NCBI GenBank assembly: GCA_017449935.1
Contig: JAFSYP010000124.1
Location: 26,885-90,884 of the forward strand
Reading direction: 5' to 3'
Origin: Clostridia bacterium
Lineage (GTDB): Bacteria; Bacillota; Clostridia; Oscillospirales; Acutalibacteraceae
DNA length: 64,000 bases
In this document: in pieces, positions 47,847 through 56,877 of the stretch
How the letters are laid out: each line of letters opens with the position of its first letter
Numbering within the stretch: the first letter of the stretch is position 1
The notes under the pieces: model-generated
What the model was told of the DNA's origin: nothing
The model's database searches: none
The model's input: the letters and a program-made list of their open reading frames with translations, nothing else
Position numbers and translations under genes: made by a program

Positions 47847-49397
47847 ATGCAGAGATGTCTGGGGTGTATGCAGTTGTTCGGCAAAGAGTATGATGTTTGC
47901 CCGTATTGCGGATACTTTGTCGGAACTCCGGCAGTATCGAGAAACCATCTGGAGCCGGGGACAGTGCTGCAAAGGCGTTACACGCTCGGCAGGGTGCTCG
48001 GACAGGGCGGCTTCGGCGTTACCTATATCGCATGGGATCACAAGCTCGAGAGACCTGTGGCGATCAAGGAGTATTTGCCGCATGCTTTTGCATCCCGCAT
48101 GACCGGCACCAAAAGAGTGACGTGCTTCAATGAGGAAGCGCAGCGGCAATTCCTGCATGGTCTGCAGAAGACGCGCCGGGAAACGAAAGCACTGTCACGA
48201 TTCGACGCGCTGGAAAGCGTTGTCAAGGTTTATGACTGTGTAGAAGAAAACGGTACGGCATACATCATTATGGAGTTATTGCGCGGCAAGACTGTCAAGG
48301 AAATCGTGGATCAACGCGGCAAATTGACATTTGTACAGACGATGCGGATCATGACGCCGGTATTGGAGACGCTCGACGCAATGCACAAGGCCGGTATGAT
48401 CCATCGTGACGTCGCGCCGGACAACATCTTTGTGTGCAAGGACCACAAAATAAAGCTGTTGGATTTCGGCGCGGCGAGAGTTATCAGCGATGCGGACGAA
48501 AAAACACTGTCTGTGATGCTCAAGGCCGGCTATGCGCCGATCGAACAATACAGCAGCAAAGTCAGACAAGGCGCATATACAGACGTGTACGCCGCGAGCG
48601 CAACGCTGTATAAGATGCTGACGGGTGAAACGCCGCCGGACAGTTTGAGCCGCGAGATGGACGGGGATGAACCTGACTTACTCCGGAATACTGACGCGCC
48701 GCAATCGGCGCAGAGAGAGATTCTGCGCGGGATGGCACAAAATCCGGACAAGCGCACACAAAGTGCTGAGAAATTACTGCAGGGACTGCAGCAAGCGATT
48801 CGAAAAAAGGAAAGGAAACAATCGGCCGGAGCTTTGAAAAGGGCCACTGCGTATTTGCGGGTCCTTATCTTGCGGTTTGGCGCTTGGGGACGAAATGCGA
48901 TACAGAAAATGCATATATTCTGTCAGCCAAAAGTGCAGCACAAAAAAAGAGTTGCGTTGGTTTTGGTAATGATAAGTGTTGTGTTGAGCGTTGTGGCTTG
49001 GATAGCTCATAGCCGGCGAACGCCAGACATGGAAGATGTGAGTCTTCTTGTATCCGAAACACAGACGGCGCCATCTTCACTGTTGTCTCAATCATCGAAA
49101 ACCACAACCACCGTCTCTGAAAACAGGACCGTCTTTCGCAAACGTGCAATCATCTCCATTAGTGTGGACGGCTTTTTGGCGATCGTTGTGTTGGGTACGG
49201 TTGCTGTACTCCATAAAAAACAGGCCGCATTTGAACAGGAAGAGGATGACCTGTACGAAAAAACCTTTGAAGAGGGCTATCATGGCCCGGTAAACGATCC
49301 GGATGCTTCACAGGATAGCACGTCGGGCAATATTGAAGAAAGCGAGAAATATACTGTCGTGTCCTTGGATGAAAAGGATTACGAAGATCGAGAATAA
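47847..49397 (+). CDS. Zinc-ribbon Ser/Thr protein kinase with two membrane helices
   Basis: A 516-residue kinase. An N-terminal zinc ribbon (C4, C7, C18, C21; CLGC and CPYC) precedes the Hanks-type domain at ~38-300. Catalytic features are intact: glycine loop GQGGFG, VAIKEYLP lysine, IHRDVAPDN catalytic loop and LLDFGAAR. Membrane helices at ~368-388 and ~433-456 enclose a ~44-residue loop; the last ~60 residues are acidic. It lacks the PASTA repeats of housekeeping PrkC. The 3' part is visibly more AT-rich than the rest of the window, suggesting a different history. ATG at 47847 is preceded by AGGGGAG. Confidence 0.92.
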   Translation: MQRCLGCMQLFGKEYDVCPYCGYFVGTPAVSRNHLEPGTVLQRRYTLGRVLGQGGFGVTYIAWDHKLERPVAIKEYLPHAFASRMTGTKRVTCFNEEAQRQFLHGLQKTRRETKALSRFDALESVVKVYDCVEENGTAYIIMELLRGKTVKEIVDQRGKLTFVQTMRIMTPVLETLDAMHKAGMIHRDVAPDNIFVCKDHKIKLLDFGAARVISDADEKTLSVMLKAGYAPIEQYSSKVRQGAYTDVYAASATLYKMLTGETPPDSLSREMDGDEPDLLRNTDAPQSAQREILRGMAQNPDKRTQSAEKLLQGLQQAIRKKERKQSAGALKRATAYLRVLILRFGAWGRNAIQKMHIFCQPKVQHKKRVALVLVMISVVLSVVAWIAHSRRTPDMEDVSLLVSETQTAPSSLLSQSSKTTTTVSENRTVFRKRAIISISVDGFLAIVVLGTVAVLHKKQAAFEQEEDDLYEKTFEEGYHGPVNDPDASQDSTSGNIEESEKYTVVSLDEKDYEDRE

Positions 49398-49518
49398 GAG
49401 TCCCGGTGTATGCGCGTCAAAGGCACTTTGCTTTTACGGAGAAACGTCAAATCGGTAATTATCGAACCGATCAATTGATTGTCGATCATTAAAAATTACA
49501 AAAAATGCATTAAGAATT

Positions 49519-49547
49519 ACAACCCGCCCAAATATGAGGCGGGTTGT
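49519..49547. repeat. Perfect 10-bp inverted repeat upstream of the peptide genes
   Basis: ACAACCCGCC (49519-49528) and GGCGGGTTGT (49538-49547) flank a nine-base loop. The right arm overlaps the shared leader element. It could be an operator or the end of an upstream transcript; no T-run follows. Confidence 0.65.
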
Positions 49548-49585
49548 GGTATTGTACAGACGTCGACGGGGGACAGAGAACCCCC
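49546..49585 (+). promoter_or_regulatory. Shared leader element, copy 2 (peptide genes)
   Basis: GTGGTATTGT, then ACAGACGTCGACGGGGG, equals the element at 46734-46760 apart from one base. A G5/C5 stem around ACAGAGAA follows. The distance to the first peptide ATG is 26 bases. Confidence 0.75.
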
Positions 49586-49611
49586 AAAAAACAGGAGAAA
49601 GGAGAACGACC

Positions 49612-49683
49612 ATGGAGTTCATCGTCACCGCCATCATCGTAGCGTCCGCAGCCGTCATCGTCGCGCTGATCGCGACCCGCTGA
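49612..49683 (+). CDS. 23-residue hydrophobic peptide 1
   Basis: The frame encodes MEFIVTAIIVASAAVIVALI followed by ATR: one membrane-spanning helix with a single acidic residue at the start and Arg at the end. ATG follows GAAAGGAGAACGACC, a strong ribosome binding site. It is too short for standard gene callers. It resembles small membrane proteins and type I toxins, but no antisense RNA was identified. A second peptide of identical length follows 42 bases later. Confidence 0.72.
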   Translation: MEFIVTAIIVASAAVIVALIATR

Positions 49684-49725
49684 GGAAAAGCAGTAGGGAA
49701 AGACTGAAAGAAAGGAGAACGCGTC

Positions 49726-49797
49726 ATGACGCTCATCATCGTCACTTCCATCCTGGCAGCCGCAGCCGTGACTGTCGCCGCGATCGTTTGCAGATAA
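49726..49797 (+). CDS. 23-residue hydrophobic peptide 2
   Basis: The frame encodes MTLIIVTSILAAAAVTVAAI followed by VCR. Length, helix position and C-terminal Arg match peptide 1, and both are preceded by the same AAAGGAGAACG site. The two look like paralogs from a tandem duplication. A terminator at 49816-49839 ends the unit. Residues after MTLII are comparable to the transmembrane helix of the protease-FHA protein at 58428, which also begins MTLII, though this may be coincidence in a low-complexity helix. Confidence 0.72.
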   Translation: MTLIIVTSILAAAAVTVAAIVCR

Positions 49798-49815
49798 ATG
49801 AATACACACGGGCAC

Positions 49816-49839
49816 AAAAGACGCTTCGGCGTCTTTTTT
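49816..49839 (+). terminator. Terminator of the peptide genes
   Basis: AAAAGACGC and GCGTCTTTT close on TTCG, with further T residues. Confidence 0.9.
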
Positions 49840-50005
49840 ATGATTATGCAGATCGAAAAAAAGGGGAATAATGTGTCAAAAAATTCAATAGAAAGGTATA
49901 CTTTTTCGGATATATATGTTATAATACATAAAATATGCCTCTGCAGGTTGACTTCACTATCCGCACGCCGGAATTGTACGGCGCCGTCTTCGAGGAATGG
50001 GAATT

Positions 50006-50728
50006 ATGATCGAGATCCTTCTTTTCAGCAGCGATCTGTTGGAGCTGTCCGCGCTGAAGAAAAAAGCGGAACAGATCATCGGATCGATGAATCATACTCT
50101 TCTCTCTTTCGGCAACGTGATGGATATGATGGACTATATCCATTCGTCGCGTCCGGACAAGATGATGATCTTCTTTTCCGAAAACAGCGTGATCCCCGGG
50201 ATCGAAGCGTCTTTGAAGATCTACTCCATGAATCCGAAGAGCCGGTTTTGTCTGATCCGCCGGGATGCGCCGGATGATCTGGAGGCGATGTTCTTTAACG
50301 GCGTTTCCTATTACGTCCCCTCGGTGCAGGACGACGTGCGGCTTGCGCGGTGTTTCCGGCGTTTTTTTGAATTCTACGACGAGTCGTACAATAAAATGCT
50401 CATGCTGAAAAACAAGGCCGGAGAGCAGGCGATCCCGATCCGGCAGATCCTGTACTGCATGAGCGACAAGCGAAAGGTCATCTTTGTCGGCAAAGAAAGA
50501 TCCTGGGAGTTTTACTACAAGCTCGACGAGATCGAAAAGATGGCGGGAAACAACTTCCTGCGCTGTCATCAAAGCTATCTGGTCAACATGGACCGGATCG
50601 AAAAGTTCGTGGAGGACGGTCTGCTGCTGACGTCGGGCGACTTCGTCCCGGTCAGCCGAAAGAAATACTTTTCCTCCAAACGCGCGTATTTATCCTATGT
50701 TACGGATTCCAAAGAACCTATTTTATAA
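50006..50728 (+). CDS. LytTR-family DNA-binding regulator with degenerate receiver-like domain
   Basis: A 240-residue protein. Residues ~1-125 have a receiver-like alpha/beta pattern (IEILLFSSDLLEL) but I do not see the standard phosphoacceptor Asp. Residues ~135-235 are a LytTR domain: IPIRQILYCMSDKRKVIFVG, then FLRCHQSYLVNMDRI and the end GDFVPVSRKKY. LytTR proteins bind imperfect direct repeats in promoters. ATG at 50006 is preferred, with GAGGA 9 bases upstream; ATG at 49997 is also in frame. It sits immediately before the kinase-FHA block and is the only transcription factor in it. A TATAAT lies at 49920-49925. Confidence 0.87.
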   Translation: MIEILLFSSDLLELSALKKKAEQIIGSMNHTLLSFGNVMDMMDYIHSSRPDKMMIFFSENSVIPGIEASLKIYSMNPKSRFCLIRRDAPDDLEAMFFNGVSYYVPSVQDDVRLARCFRRFFEFYDESYNKMLMLKNKAGEQAIPIRQILYCMSDKRKVIFVGKERSWEFYYKLDEIEKMAGNNFLRCHQSYLVNMDRIEKFVEDGLLLTSGDFVPVSRKKYFSSKRAYLSYVTDSKEPIL

Positions 50729-50743
50729 GTAAGGAGAAAAAAC

Positions 50744-52207
50744 ATGACGATCGAAATGAACGGGCGCACCTACTGCAACCGATGCTTTTCTCCCGTCCCG
50801 CAGGGCGCGCAGTGCGTGTGCAAGAACACGGCGAACGATCCGTCCCTGCTGGCGAACGGCGCCATTTTGTCGGGCAGATATATCGTCGGCAACGGCTTTC
50901 GGGAGACGGACGTGGTCACGGAATATATCGGATTTGATTCCAAGATGAATTGCCGCGTCGTCATCAAGGAATTCTTTCCGCGGCTGCTTTCGCGCCGGAA
51001 CGCGGACGGTTCTCTGTCTGTGATCGACGCCGACAAGCGCACCGCGTACAAACAGCTCATGCAGGCCTTTGTGCAAAGGCTGCAGAAGATCTCAAGCCTC
51101 GCACAGGAGAGCGCCGCAGTGCGCATCCGGGATGCGTTCTATGCAAACGAAACGTCCTATTTCATCGTCGAGGAGATCCGCGGCATTTCCGCCGCCGAGT
51201 ATGGCGCGCACGGCGCCGTGATGGAGCGCGCGGCGGCGCTGCATACGCTGCGTTCGCTGCTTCTGGGGATATACATGCTGCATGCCAACGGGATCGTGCA
51301 CGGCAATCTCTGCCCCGATACGGTCTATCTGGTCGGCAAAGCGGTGGTGATAGACGGGTTTGAGCCGTCGACCGGCGTTGTGTCCGCCGTGCTTCGGGAT
51401 TCCGTACCGGCCAAGATCAACACCGGATTCCTTCCGATCTCCGCCTACGGCAGCAGCAAGAACAAACCGTCCGTCGATATTTTTTCGGCAGGCGCGATTT
51501 TGTATTTTCTGTTGACAGGCAAAAAGCCGTCGTCCATGTTCAGCGAGGAGAAGCGGCTCGACGCGCAGGCGCTCTCACAGAGCCGCGCCGGCGAAGAACT
51601 GACGAAGCTCATTCTGAACATGTGCGGGCAGGGCGCGTACGCCTATGAGAGCGCGGAGGCGGCGATCCGGGACCTGAACCCGATCCTTCGGGCAAGCAAT
51701 CTCGAGGAGATCCCCCTGCCGAACGAGGAGAAGGCGGCGCCGCTTTCACCGGTCGCTTCGCCGAGCGTTCCGGAATCGCCGGTCGCCGCGCCGAAAAAGA
51801 ACAAGCGCAGCAACATCCTGATCGTCGCAGCCGCAGCCGCGCTCATTCTGATCGTGCTGGGCGTTGTGCTCGGTCTCAAGCTTGCGCATAAGCCGGCAAA
51901 GCCCGACGAATCCGTCACACAGACCGACTCGTCGGTCACGGAAGTCTCGGCGACCGAAGCGCAGACGACGGCGCCTGCCGAGACTCGGACGCAGACGAAA
52001 GTGACACACGAAGCGCCGACCGAACCGACGGCGCAGGGAACTACGGCCGTGTCCACTTCGTCCGGGCAGATCGTCGTCCCGACGACGCAGGAATCGCCGG
52101 AAACCACGACCGCGGCCGACGACGACACGTCCACGACGCAGTCGAAAACATCCCCTGTGCTGCCGCCGCCTCCCACGACGTCCAAGCCGCAGATTGTGAC
52201 GCCCTGA
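50744..52207 (+). CDS. Zinc-ribbon membrane pseudokinase with Thr-rich extracytoplasmic tail
   Basis: A 487-residue protein with the same design as the neighbouring kinases: Cys4 ribbon (CNRC, CVC), kinase fold ~38-310, membrane helix ~356-380, Thr/Ser-rich tail ~381-487. Key residues are lost. The HRDxxPDN loop reads VHGNLCPDTV, so the catalytic Asp is Asn and the metal-binding Asn is Thr. DFG is IDGFEP. The glycine loop is not recognisable. The VAIK lysine is kept (VVIKEFFP). It should fold and may bind partners but is unlikely to phosphorylate. It follows the LytTR gene by 15 bases. Confidence 0.88.
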   Translation: MTIEMNGRTYCNRCFSPVPQGAQCVCKNTANDPSLLANGAILSGRYIVGNGFRETDVVTEYIGFDSKMNCRVVIKEFFPRLLSRRNADGSLSVIDADKRTAYKQLMQAFVQRLQKISSLAQESAAVRIRDAFYANETSYFIVEEIRGISAAEYGAHGAVMERAAALHTLRSLLLGIYMLHANGIVHGNLCPDTVYLVGKAVVIDGFEPSTGVVSAVLRDSVPAKINTGFLPISAYGSSKNKPSVDIFSAGAILYFLLTGKKPSSMFSEEKRLDAQALSQSRAGEELTKLILNMCGQGAYAYESAEAAIRDLNPILRASNLEEIPLPNEEKAAPLSPVASPSVPESPVAAPKKNKRSNILIVAAAAALILIVLGVVLGLKLAHKPAKPDESVTQTDSSVTEVSATEAQTTAPAETRTQTKVTHEAPTEPTAQGTTAVSTSSGQIVVPTTQESPETTTAADDDTSTTQSKTSPVLPPPPTTSKPQIVTP

Positions 52208-52322
52208 TCGCCAAACAGCGGCAAAATGTTCTTTTTTGCGCCTGTTATGTCATTTTTGGCGCTGGAATACGCCCGGAAAATCCTGCATACTTAAAGCACA
52301 AAATATGCAGGAGGCAATCATT

Positions 52323-53042
52323 ATGAAATTCAGTATTCTCGGAAAACGGATCGCGGCGTGTGTGGTTGACGCATTGATTATCAACAGCGTGAGTGCGGTG
52401 CTCTACGCCGTGACAGAGATCTGGTACGTTTCTTTTCTTTCCGTCGTCGTCGGTTTTGCGTACTATACGCTGTTCGAGGGCGGCGAATGGCACGCAACGC
52501 CGGGCAAGCGGCTGTTCGGGATGCAGGTCGTGAACGCGAACGGCTTCGGGATCGATTACGGTACGGCCGCCGTGCGCAGTCTGTCCCGGTTTTTGTCCGG
52601 TATTTTCCTGGGCGCCGGCTTCTGGATGGCGCTGTTTTCGGATAACCGGCAGACGCTGCACGACAAGCTCGCCGGCACGTTTGTGGTAGACTGCGACGCA
52701 GCTGCCGAGCGTGGCGCGTGCCGGGACGCAGGTCATGCCGTTGTCGGCGTGACGGGTGAGCTGGCGGGTATGCGCTTCCCGGTGAACGGCAACGGCGTGA
52801 TGATCGGCCGTGACGCGATCTCCTGTCAGATCGTGTTCAAGCATACCAAAGGCATCAGCCGTCTGCACTGCTTCCTGTCCTACAATCCGGCCAGCGGCAT
52901 GTTTATCCTGAGCGACCGCAACTCCACCTACGGCACGTTTACGTCCCGCGGCGTGCGCGTGACGCCGCAGAGAAGCGTTGCGCTCAAGAGCGGCGAGCGA
53001 TTCTGCCTGGCGACGAAAGACGCAATGTTTGAAGTGGTTTAA
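52323..53042 (+). CDS. RDD-FHA membrane protein 1
   Basis: A 239-residue protein. Residues 1-~130 are an RDD-type membrane domain (GKRIAACVVDALIIN, then ATPGKRLFGMQVV and DNRQTLHDKLAGTFVV). Residues ~150-238 are an FHA domain with IGRDA, the Ser-His pair in GISRLHCFL and the Asn-Gly motif in RNSTYGTF, so the phosphothreonine-binding residues are intact. ATG at 52323 follows AGGAGG; 115 bases separate it from the pseudokinase gene. A second RDD-FHA protein of similar size is encoded at 60774. Confidence 0.9.
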   Translation: MKFSILGKRIAACVVDALIINSVSAVLYAVTEIWYVSFLSVVVGFAYYTLFEGGEWHATPGKRLFGMQVVNANGFGIDYGTAAVRSLSRFLSGIFLGAGFWMALFSDNRQTLHDKLAGTFVVDCDAAAERGACRDAGHAVVGVTGELAGMRFPVNGNGVMIGRDAISCQIVFKHTKGISRLHCFLSYNPASGMFILSDRNSTYGTFTSRGVRVTPQRSVALKSGERFCLATKDAMFEVV

Positions 53043-53078
53043 CGGGCTGCCTGAAGAAAAAGCGGAGGGGACGACATT

Positions 53079-55373
53079 ATGCTCACGATCCAGAATAAAA
53101 AACTTTGCGAACACTGTTTCGCGCCGATCTCCGAAGACGGCGTCTGTACCGTATGCAACGGGGAATCGAACCGCACGAACTATCCTGCCGCGCTGCCGGA
53201 GGGCACGATCCTTCAGGGACGCTATATCATCGGCAAGGTGCTGGGCAAGGGCGGCTTCGGCGTGACCTATCTCAGCTATGACGCGACGGAAGAGCAGCGC
53301 GTCGCCATCAAAGAGTATCTCCCGGAATCCTACGCATACCGCAACGCCGGCGGAACGGAAGTCCTTGCGACCGGCGGAGACGGCGAGAGCGTGTTTCGCA
53401 ACGGCGCCGCGCAGTTTTACCGCGAAGCGCAGCTGGTCGCCCGCTTCAACGGCAACCCGAATATCATCAGCGTCTATAAGAGCTTTTGCGAAAACAATAC
53501 CGTGTATTTCGTCATGGAATACCTTGAAGGGCGCGATCTCAAACGGTTCCTTCGTGAAAACGGCGGAACGCTGACCGCGGAACAGACGCTGGAGATCGCG
53601 TCGTACATCACGGACGCGCTGATCATCGTACATTCCGCGAATATCCTGCATCGGGATATTTCGCCGGACAATATCTATATGTGTGCGGACGGCCGCATCA
53701 AGCTGATCGACTTCGGCGCCGCGCGTCAGGTCGTGGGAAGAGAGTCGCAGAGTCTTTCCGTGATCTTCAAGCAGGGCTTCGCGCCGCTGGAGCAGTATCA
53801 GAAAAAAGGCAATCACGGCCCCTGGACAGACATCTACGCGCTGGGCGCGACGATGTACTATGCACTGACCGGCAAAGTGATCGACGACGCCATGACGCGT
53901 CTGGCGAACCCGGATCTTGACATGACGGGCATCCCGACAGGGCTTGCCGCCGTGCTGAGCAAGATGCTCATGGTCCAGGAGCGCGACCGCTTCCAGAGCG
54001 CGATCGAGCTGAAGAGAGCGCTGTCCGCGCTGGAGGTCTCTATGGACGAGCTCCCCGACGGCGTGCAGCCGGCTTTGCCGCATCTGGAGGAGGTGTCCGC
54101 GCTGGAGGCGCTGCCGCAGACGGAGGTGCAGCCGCTGCCGCCGATCGGATCGCCGGCGCCGCAAACGCCGAAACGCCGCGGCGCGCTTGCGCAGGTCCTG
54201 GTCATTGCGATCGCGGCGGTCTTGATCGCCGGAATCTTTGCGTTCGTCTTCTTTACTTCGGGCGACCGCAAAAAAGGCGGCGCCGCGGACGCGCAGGATA
54301 CCACGGCCGTGACGCAGCCGCAGAGCGACGCGCAGGAGAGCCTGACGCAGGGCGGCACGACGAAGCCGGGCGAATCGCAGACAAGCGTTTCGAGCTCCGA
54401 GGCGGGCACGGAGCAGACGAAGCAGCAGATCATCGTGCCGTCGACGAAGCCGTCCGAAACGAAAAAGCAGAAGGAGCCGTATAAGACCGGTACGGGCAAC
54501 GCCGCCAACGGCAACGGCATGTGCGAATACTATAAAGCCGACGGAACGGTAGAGTATGTTTATTATGTCGACTTTCGGGATAATTCGACGATCTACCGCA
54601 TGAAGCCGGATGCGAGCGAAAAGCAGAGAGTCGCGAACGTTTCCGCGACCAGATTCCTGCTGGTCGGCAGTACGATCTTTTTTGCGAACAGAGACGACGA
54701 TTATACGCTGTATCGGATGACGCTGTCCGGCGACTCCGTACAGAAGGTCTGCGACGACCAGCCTTATTCGATGTATTCGGACGGCAAGTGGCTCTACTAC
54801 CGTGCGTTCAATCAGGAAAACAGCCTGTGCCGCATTCGCGTGAACGGCACGAAGCACGAGCAGTTGACGGATTTCCCCGTGGCTTGGTTCCTGTTTGAGG
54901 ACGACACGCTGTATTTCGCGGACAAAGCCGATTCCTATTATTACCGGATGAACCCGGACGGCAGCGACAAGCGCCTGCTGACCAAGAGCCAGGTGTATTT
55001 GCCGACGTTCTATGACGGACGGATCTACTTCAGCGATGCGGACGCCGCGATCTGGAGCATGAAGCCGGACGGAACGGATATGAAGGCCGTGATCGAGGAT
55101 GCGGGTTACTATTTCAACGTCTGTCAGGGCCACGTCTTTTTCCTGTCGCTGGTGGATGAGTATGTGTATTCCGCGGATCTGAACGGCAAGAACCTGCGCA
55201 AGGTGCAGAAGCTCCCCGGCATGAGCAACGAGAGCGGCGTCGATACCCAATACAATGCGATCTATACGACGGAAAACGCGATCATCGTCTGCTACGGTAC
55301 GGCAAACGGTTATCAGCTCAAGATATTCAGATACGATACGGGTGCAGACGGAAGAATAACTGTATTGACTTGA
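53079..55373 (+). CDS. Zinc-ribbon Ser/Thr kinase with extracytoplasmic DUF5050-like propeller
   Basis: A 764-residue receptor-like kinase. C10/C13 and C23/C26 form the ribbon. The kinase domain (~45-310) has GKGGFG, VAIKEYLP, LHRDISPDN near 190 and IDFGAAR near 211. A membrane helix lies at ~371-394, then a Ser/Thr/Gln-rich linker. Residues ~485-764 consist of repeats of DUF5050/propeller type (SDGKWLYYRAFNQ, IYFSDADAAIWSMKPDGTD). The outer domain suggests ligand or cell-wall sensing. It is 36 bases after the RDD-FHA gene and 16 before the next kinase gene. Confidence 0.92.
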   Translation: MLTIQNKKLCEHCFAPISEDGVCTVCNGESNRTNYPAALPEGTILQGRYIIGKVLGKGGFGVTYLSYDATEEQRVAIKEYLPESYAYRNAGGTEVLATGGDGESVFRNGAAQFYREAQLVARFNGNPNIISVYKSFCENNTVYFVMEYLEGRDLKRFLRENGGTLTAEQTLEIASYITDALIIVHSANILHRDISPDNIYMCADGRIKLIDFGAARQVVGRESQSLSVIFKQGFAPLEQYQKKGNHGPWTDIYALGATMYYALTGKVIDDAMTRLANPDLDMTGIPTGLAAVLSKMLMVQERDRFQSAIELKRALSALEVSMDELPDGVQPALPHLEEVSALEALPQTEVQPLPPIGSPAPQTPKRRGALAQVLVIAIAAVLIAGIFAFVFFTSGDRKKGGAADAQDTTAVTQPQSDAQESLTQGGTTKPGESQTSVSSSEAGTEQTKQQIIVPSTKPSETKKQKEPYKTGTGNAANGNGMCEYYKADGTVEYVYYVDFRDNSTIYRMKPDASEKQRVANVSATRFLLVGSTIFFANRDDDYTLYRMTLSGDSVQKVCDDQPYSMYSDGKWLYYRAFNQENSLCRIRVNGTKHEQLTDFPVAWFLFEDDTLYFADKADSYYYRMNPDGSDKRLLTKSQVYLPTFYDGRIYFSDADAAIWSMKPDGTDMKAVIEDAGYYFNVCQGHVFFLSLVDEYVYSADLNGKNLRKVQKLPGMSNESGVDTQYNAIYTTENAIIVCYGTANGYQLKIFRYDTGADGRITVLT

Positions 55374-55389
55374 GGAGAGGGGAACCCCG

Positions 55390-56745
55390 ATGATTCAACT
55401 CAGCGGTAAGAATCTGTGCGCCGGATGCTTCGCACAGATTCCGGAAGGAACCGAAGTATGTCCGCACTGCGGATTCGGAAAAAAACATAAGGTCGTTCCG
55501 GGCGCTTTGCCGCCCGGGACGATCCTGCATGCACAGTACCTGCTCGGCGCGACGCTCGGCGCCGGCGGGTTCAGCATTACCTATCGCGCATATGACACGC
55601 GCGCGGGAAAGGTCGTTGCGGTCAAGGAGTTCTTTCCGTCCTCGCTGGTGGAGCGTCCGGACGGCGAGCTGACTGTTTCCGTGATCTCGTCGAATAACCG
55701 GGAGATGTATGAAAAGTATCTCAAGCGGTTCTATGAGGAAGCGCAGATCCTCTCCACGCTGAATCATCCGAATATCGTTCGCGTCTTCAAAATGTACTAT
55801 GAGAACGACACGGCGTATTATACGATGGAGCTTCTGGACGGGAGCGACCTGAACCGGTATGCGGTCAAGAAGGGCGGCCGCATTTCGGAGGAAGAGATGA
55901 TCTCGATCACGGCGTGCGTGGCGGAAGCGCTGGAGACCGTGCACCGCAGAGGGCTTCTGCATCGGGATATTGCGCCGGATAATATTTACATGTGCCGGGA
56001 CGGTCGCGTCAAGCTGATCGACTTCGGCGCGGCGCGGACGCTGTCGATGGACGGCTCGCGCAGCCTGTCCGTGATCCTGAAGCCGGGCTTCGCGCCGGTC
56101 GAGCAATATCAGAAGCGCGGCAAGCAGGGACCGTGGACGGATATTTACGCGTTGGGCGCGACGATGTATTTGTGCCTGACCGGCGAGATGCCGCTGGCGG
56201 CAGCGGATCGGATCCGCTATCCGGAGTTAAATCTGCAGTGTTCGCCTGCGCTCGCGCAGGTGATCCGGAAAATGATGGCGGTCCAGATCCAGGATCGGTA
56301 CGCGGACGTCACGGCGTTCAAAAAGGACTTTTTTGCCGCCGCCGTACAGATCTCCTCGGCAAAACAGGGCGGATCGCCGAAAAAGGCCGAACCGGCGCCT
56401 TCCGCAGCACAGGCAGTCGCAGCGGCGAAAGGACCGTCCAGAGGGACCGGCGAAACGCCGCCGGTCGAATCCAAGCCGGTCGAACAAACCCCGTTCCGGC
56501 AGCCGCAGGCCGCACAGCAGCCGACCGCGCAGGCGCAGGCCGTGCAGCAGCCGATCGCGCAGCCGCAGGGCGTACAGCCTCCGTTCCGGACGCCGCAGGC
56601 CGTACAGCAGCCGGGCGTATGGGGACAGAACAGTCAGCCGCCCCAACCGCGCGGCGGCAAGTATGAGAGGACGATCATTTATATTCTTGGCGGACTGGTG
56701 GCGCTCCTGGTTATACTGCTCATCATTATCCTTTTGAATCTGTGA
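55390..56745 (+). CDS. Zinc-ribbon Ser/Thr kinase with Pro/Gln-rich linker and C-terminal membrane helix
   Basis: A 451-residue kinase. The ribbon is CAGC and CPHC. Kinase motifs are intact: GAGGFS for the glycine loop, VAVKEFFP, LHRDIAPDN near 191 and IDFGAART near 211. Residues ~355-425 are a low-complexity Ala/Pro/Gln repeat (PQAAQQPTAQAQAVQQP). The final 24 residues are a tail-anchor helix, so almost nothing lies outside the cell. It may therefore act as an intracellular relay. It follows the propeller kinase by 16 bases and is followed by a small FHA gene. Confidence 0.9.
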   Translation: MIQLSGKNLCAGCFAQIPEGTEVCPHCGFGKKHKVVPGALPPGTILHAQYLLGATLGAGGFSITYRAYDTRAGKVVAVKEFFPSSLVERPDGELTVSVISSNNREMYEKYLKRFYEEAQILSTLNHPNIVRVFKMYYENDTAYYTMELLDGSDLNRYAVKKGGRISEEEMISITACVAEALETVHRRGLLHRDIAPDNIYMCRDGRVKLIDFGAARTLSMDGSRSLSVILKPGFAPVEQYQKRGKQGPWTDIYALGATMYLCLTGEMPLAAADRIRYPELNLQCSPALAQVIRKMMAVQIQDRYADVTAFKKDFFAAAVQISSAKQGGSPKKAEPAPSAAQAVAAAKGPSRGTGETPPVESKPVEQTPFRQPQAAQQPTAQAQAVQQPIAQPQGVQPPFRTPQAVQQPGVWGQNSQPPQPRGGKYERTIIYILGGLVALLVILLIIILLNL

Positions 56746-56877
56746 TTTCTGCCGCAATTGTAATATTCAACCGCATCATGTAATTTTCGGTACTGTTTTT
56801 TCGGGCCAAAATGTTGTTTAATAAAGGTGCAAAGGGCAAACGCACCGGAAATATAAAAAGTATAGGAGAAAGAGACT

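Noticed and set aside
49612-49797. Type I toxin-antitoxin locus
   Set aside because: The peptides fit in size, but I could not identify a convergent antisense promoter or RNA, so the toxin label is not supported.
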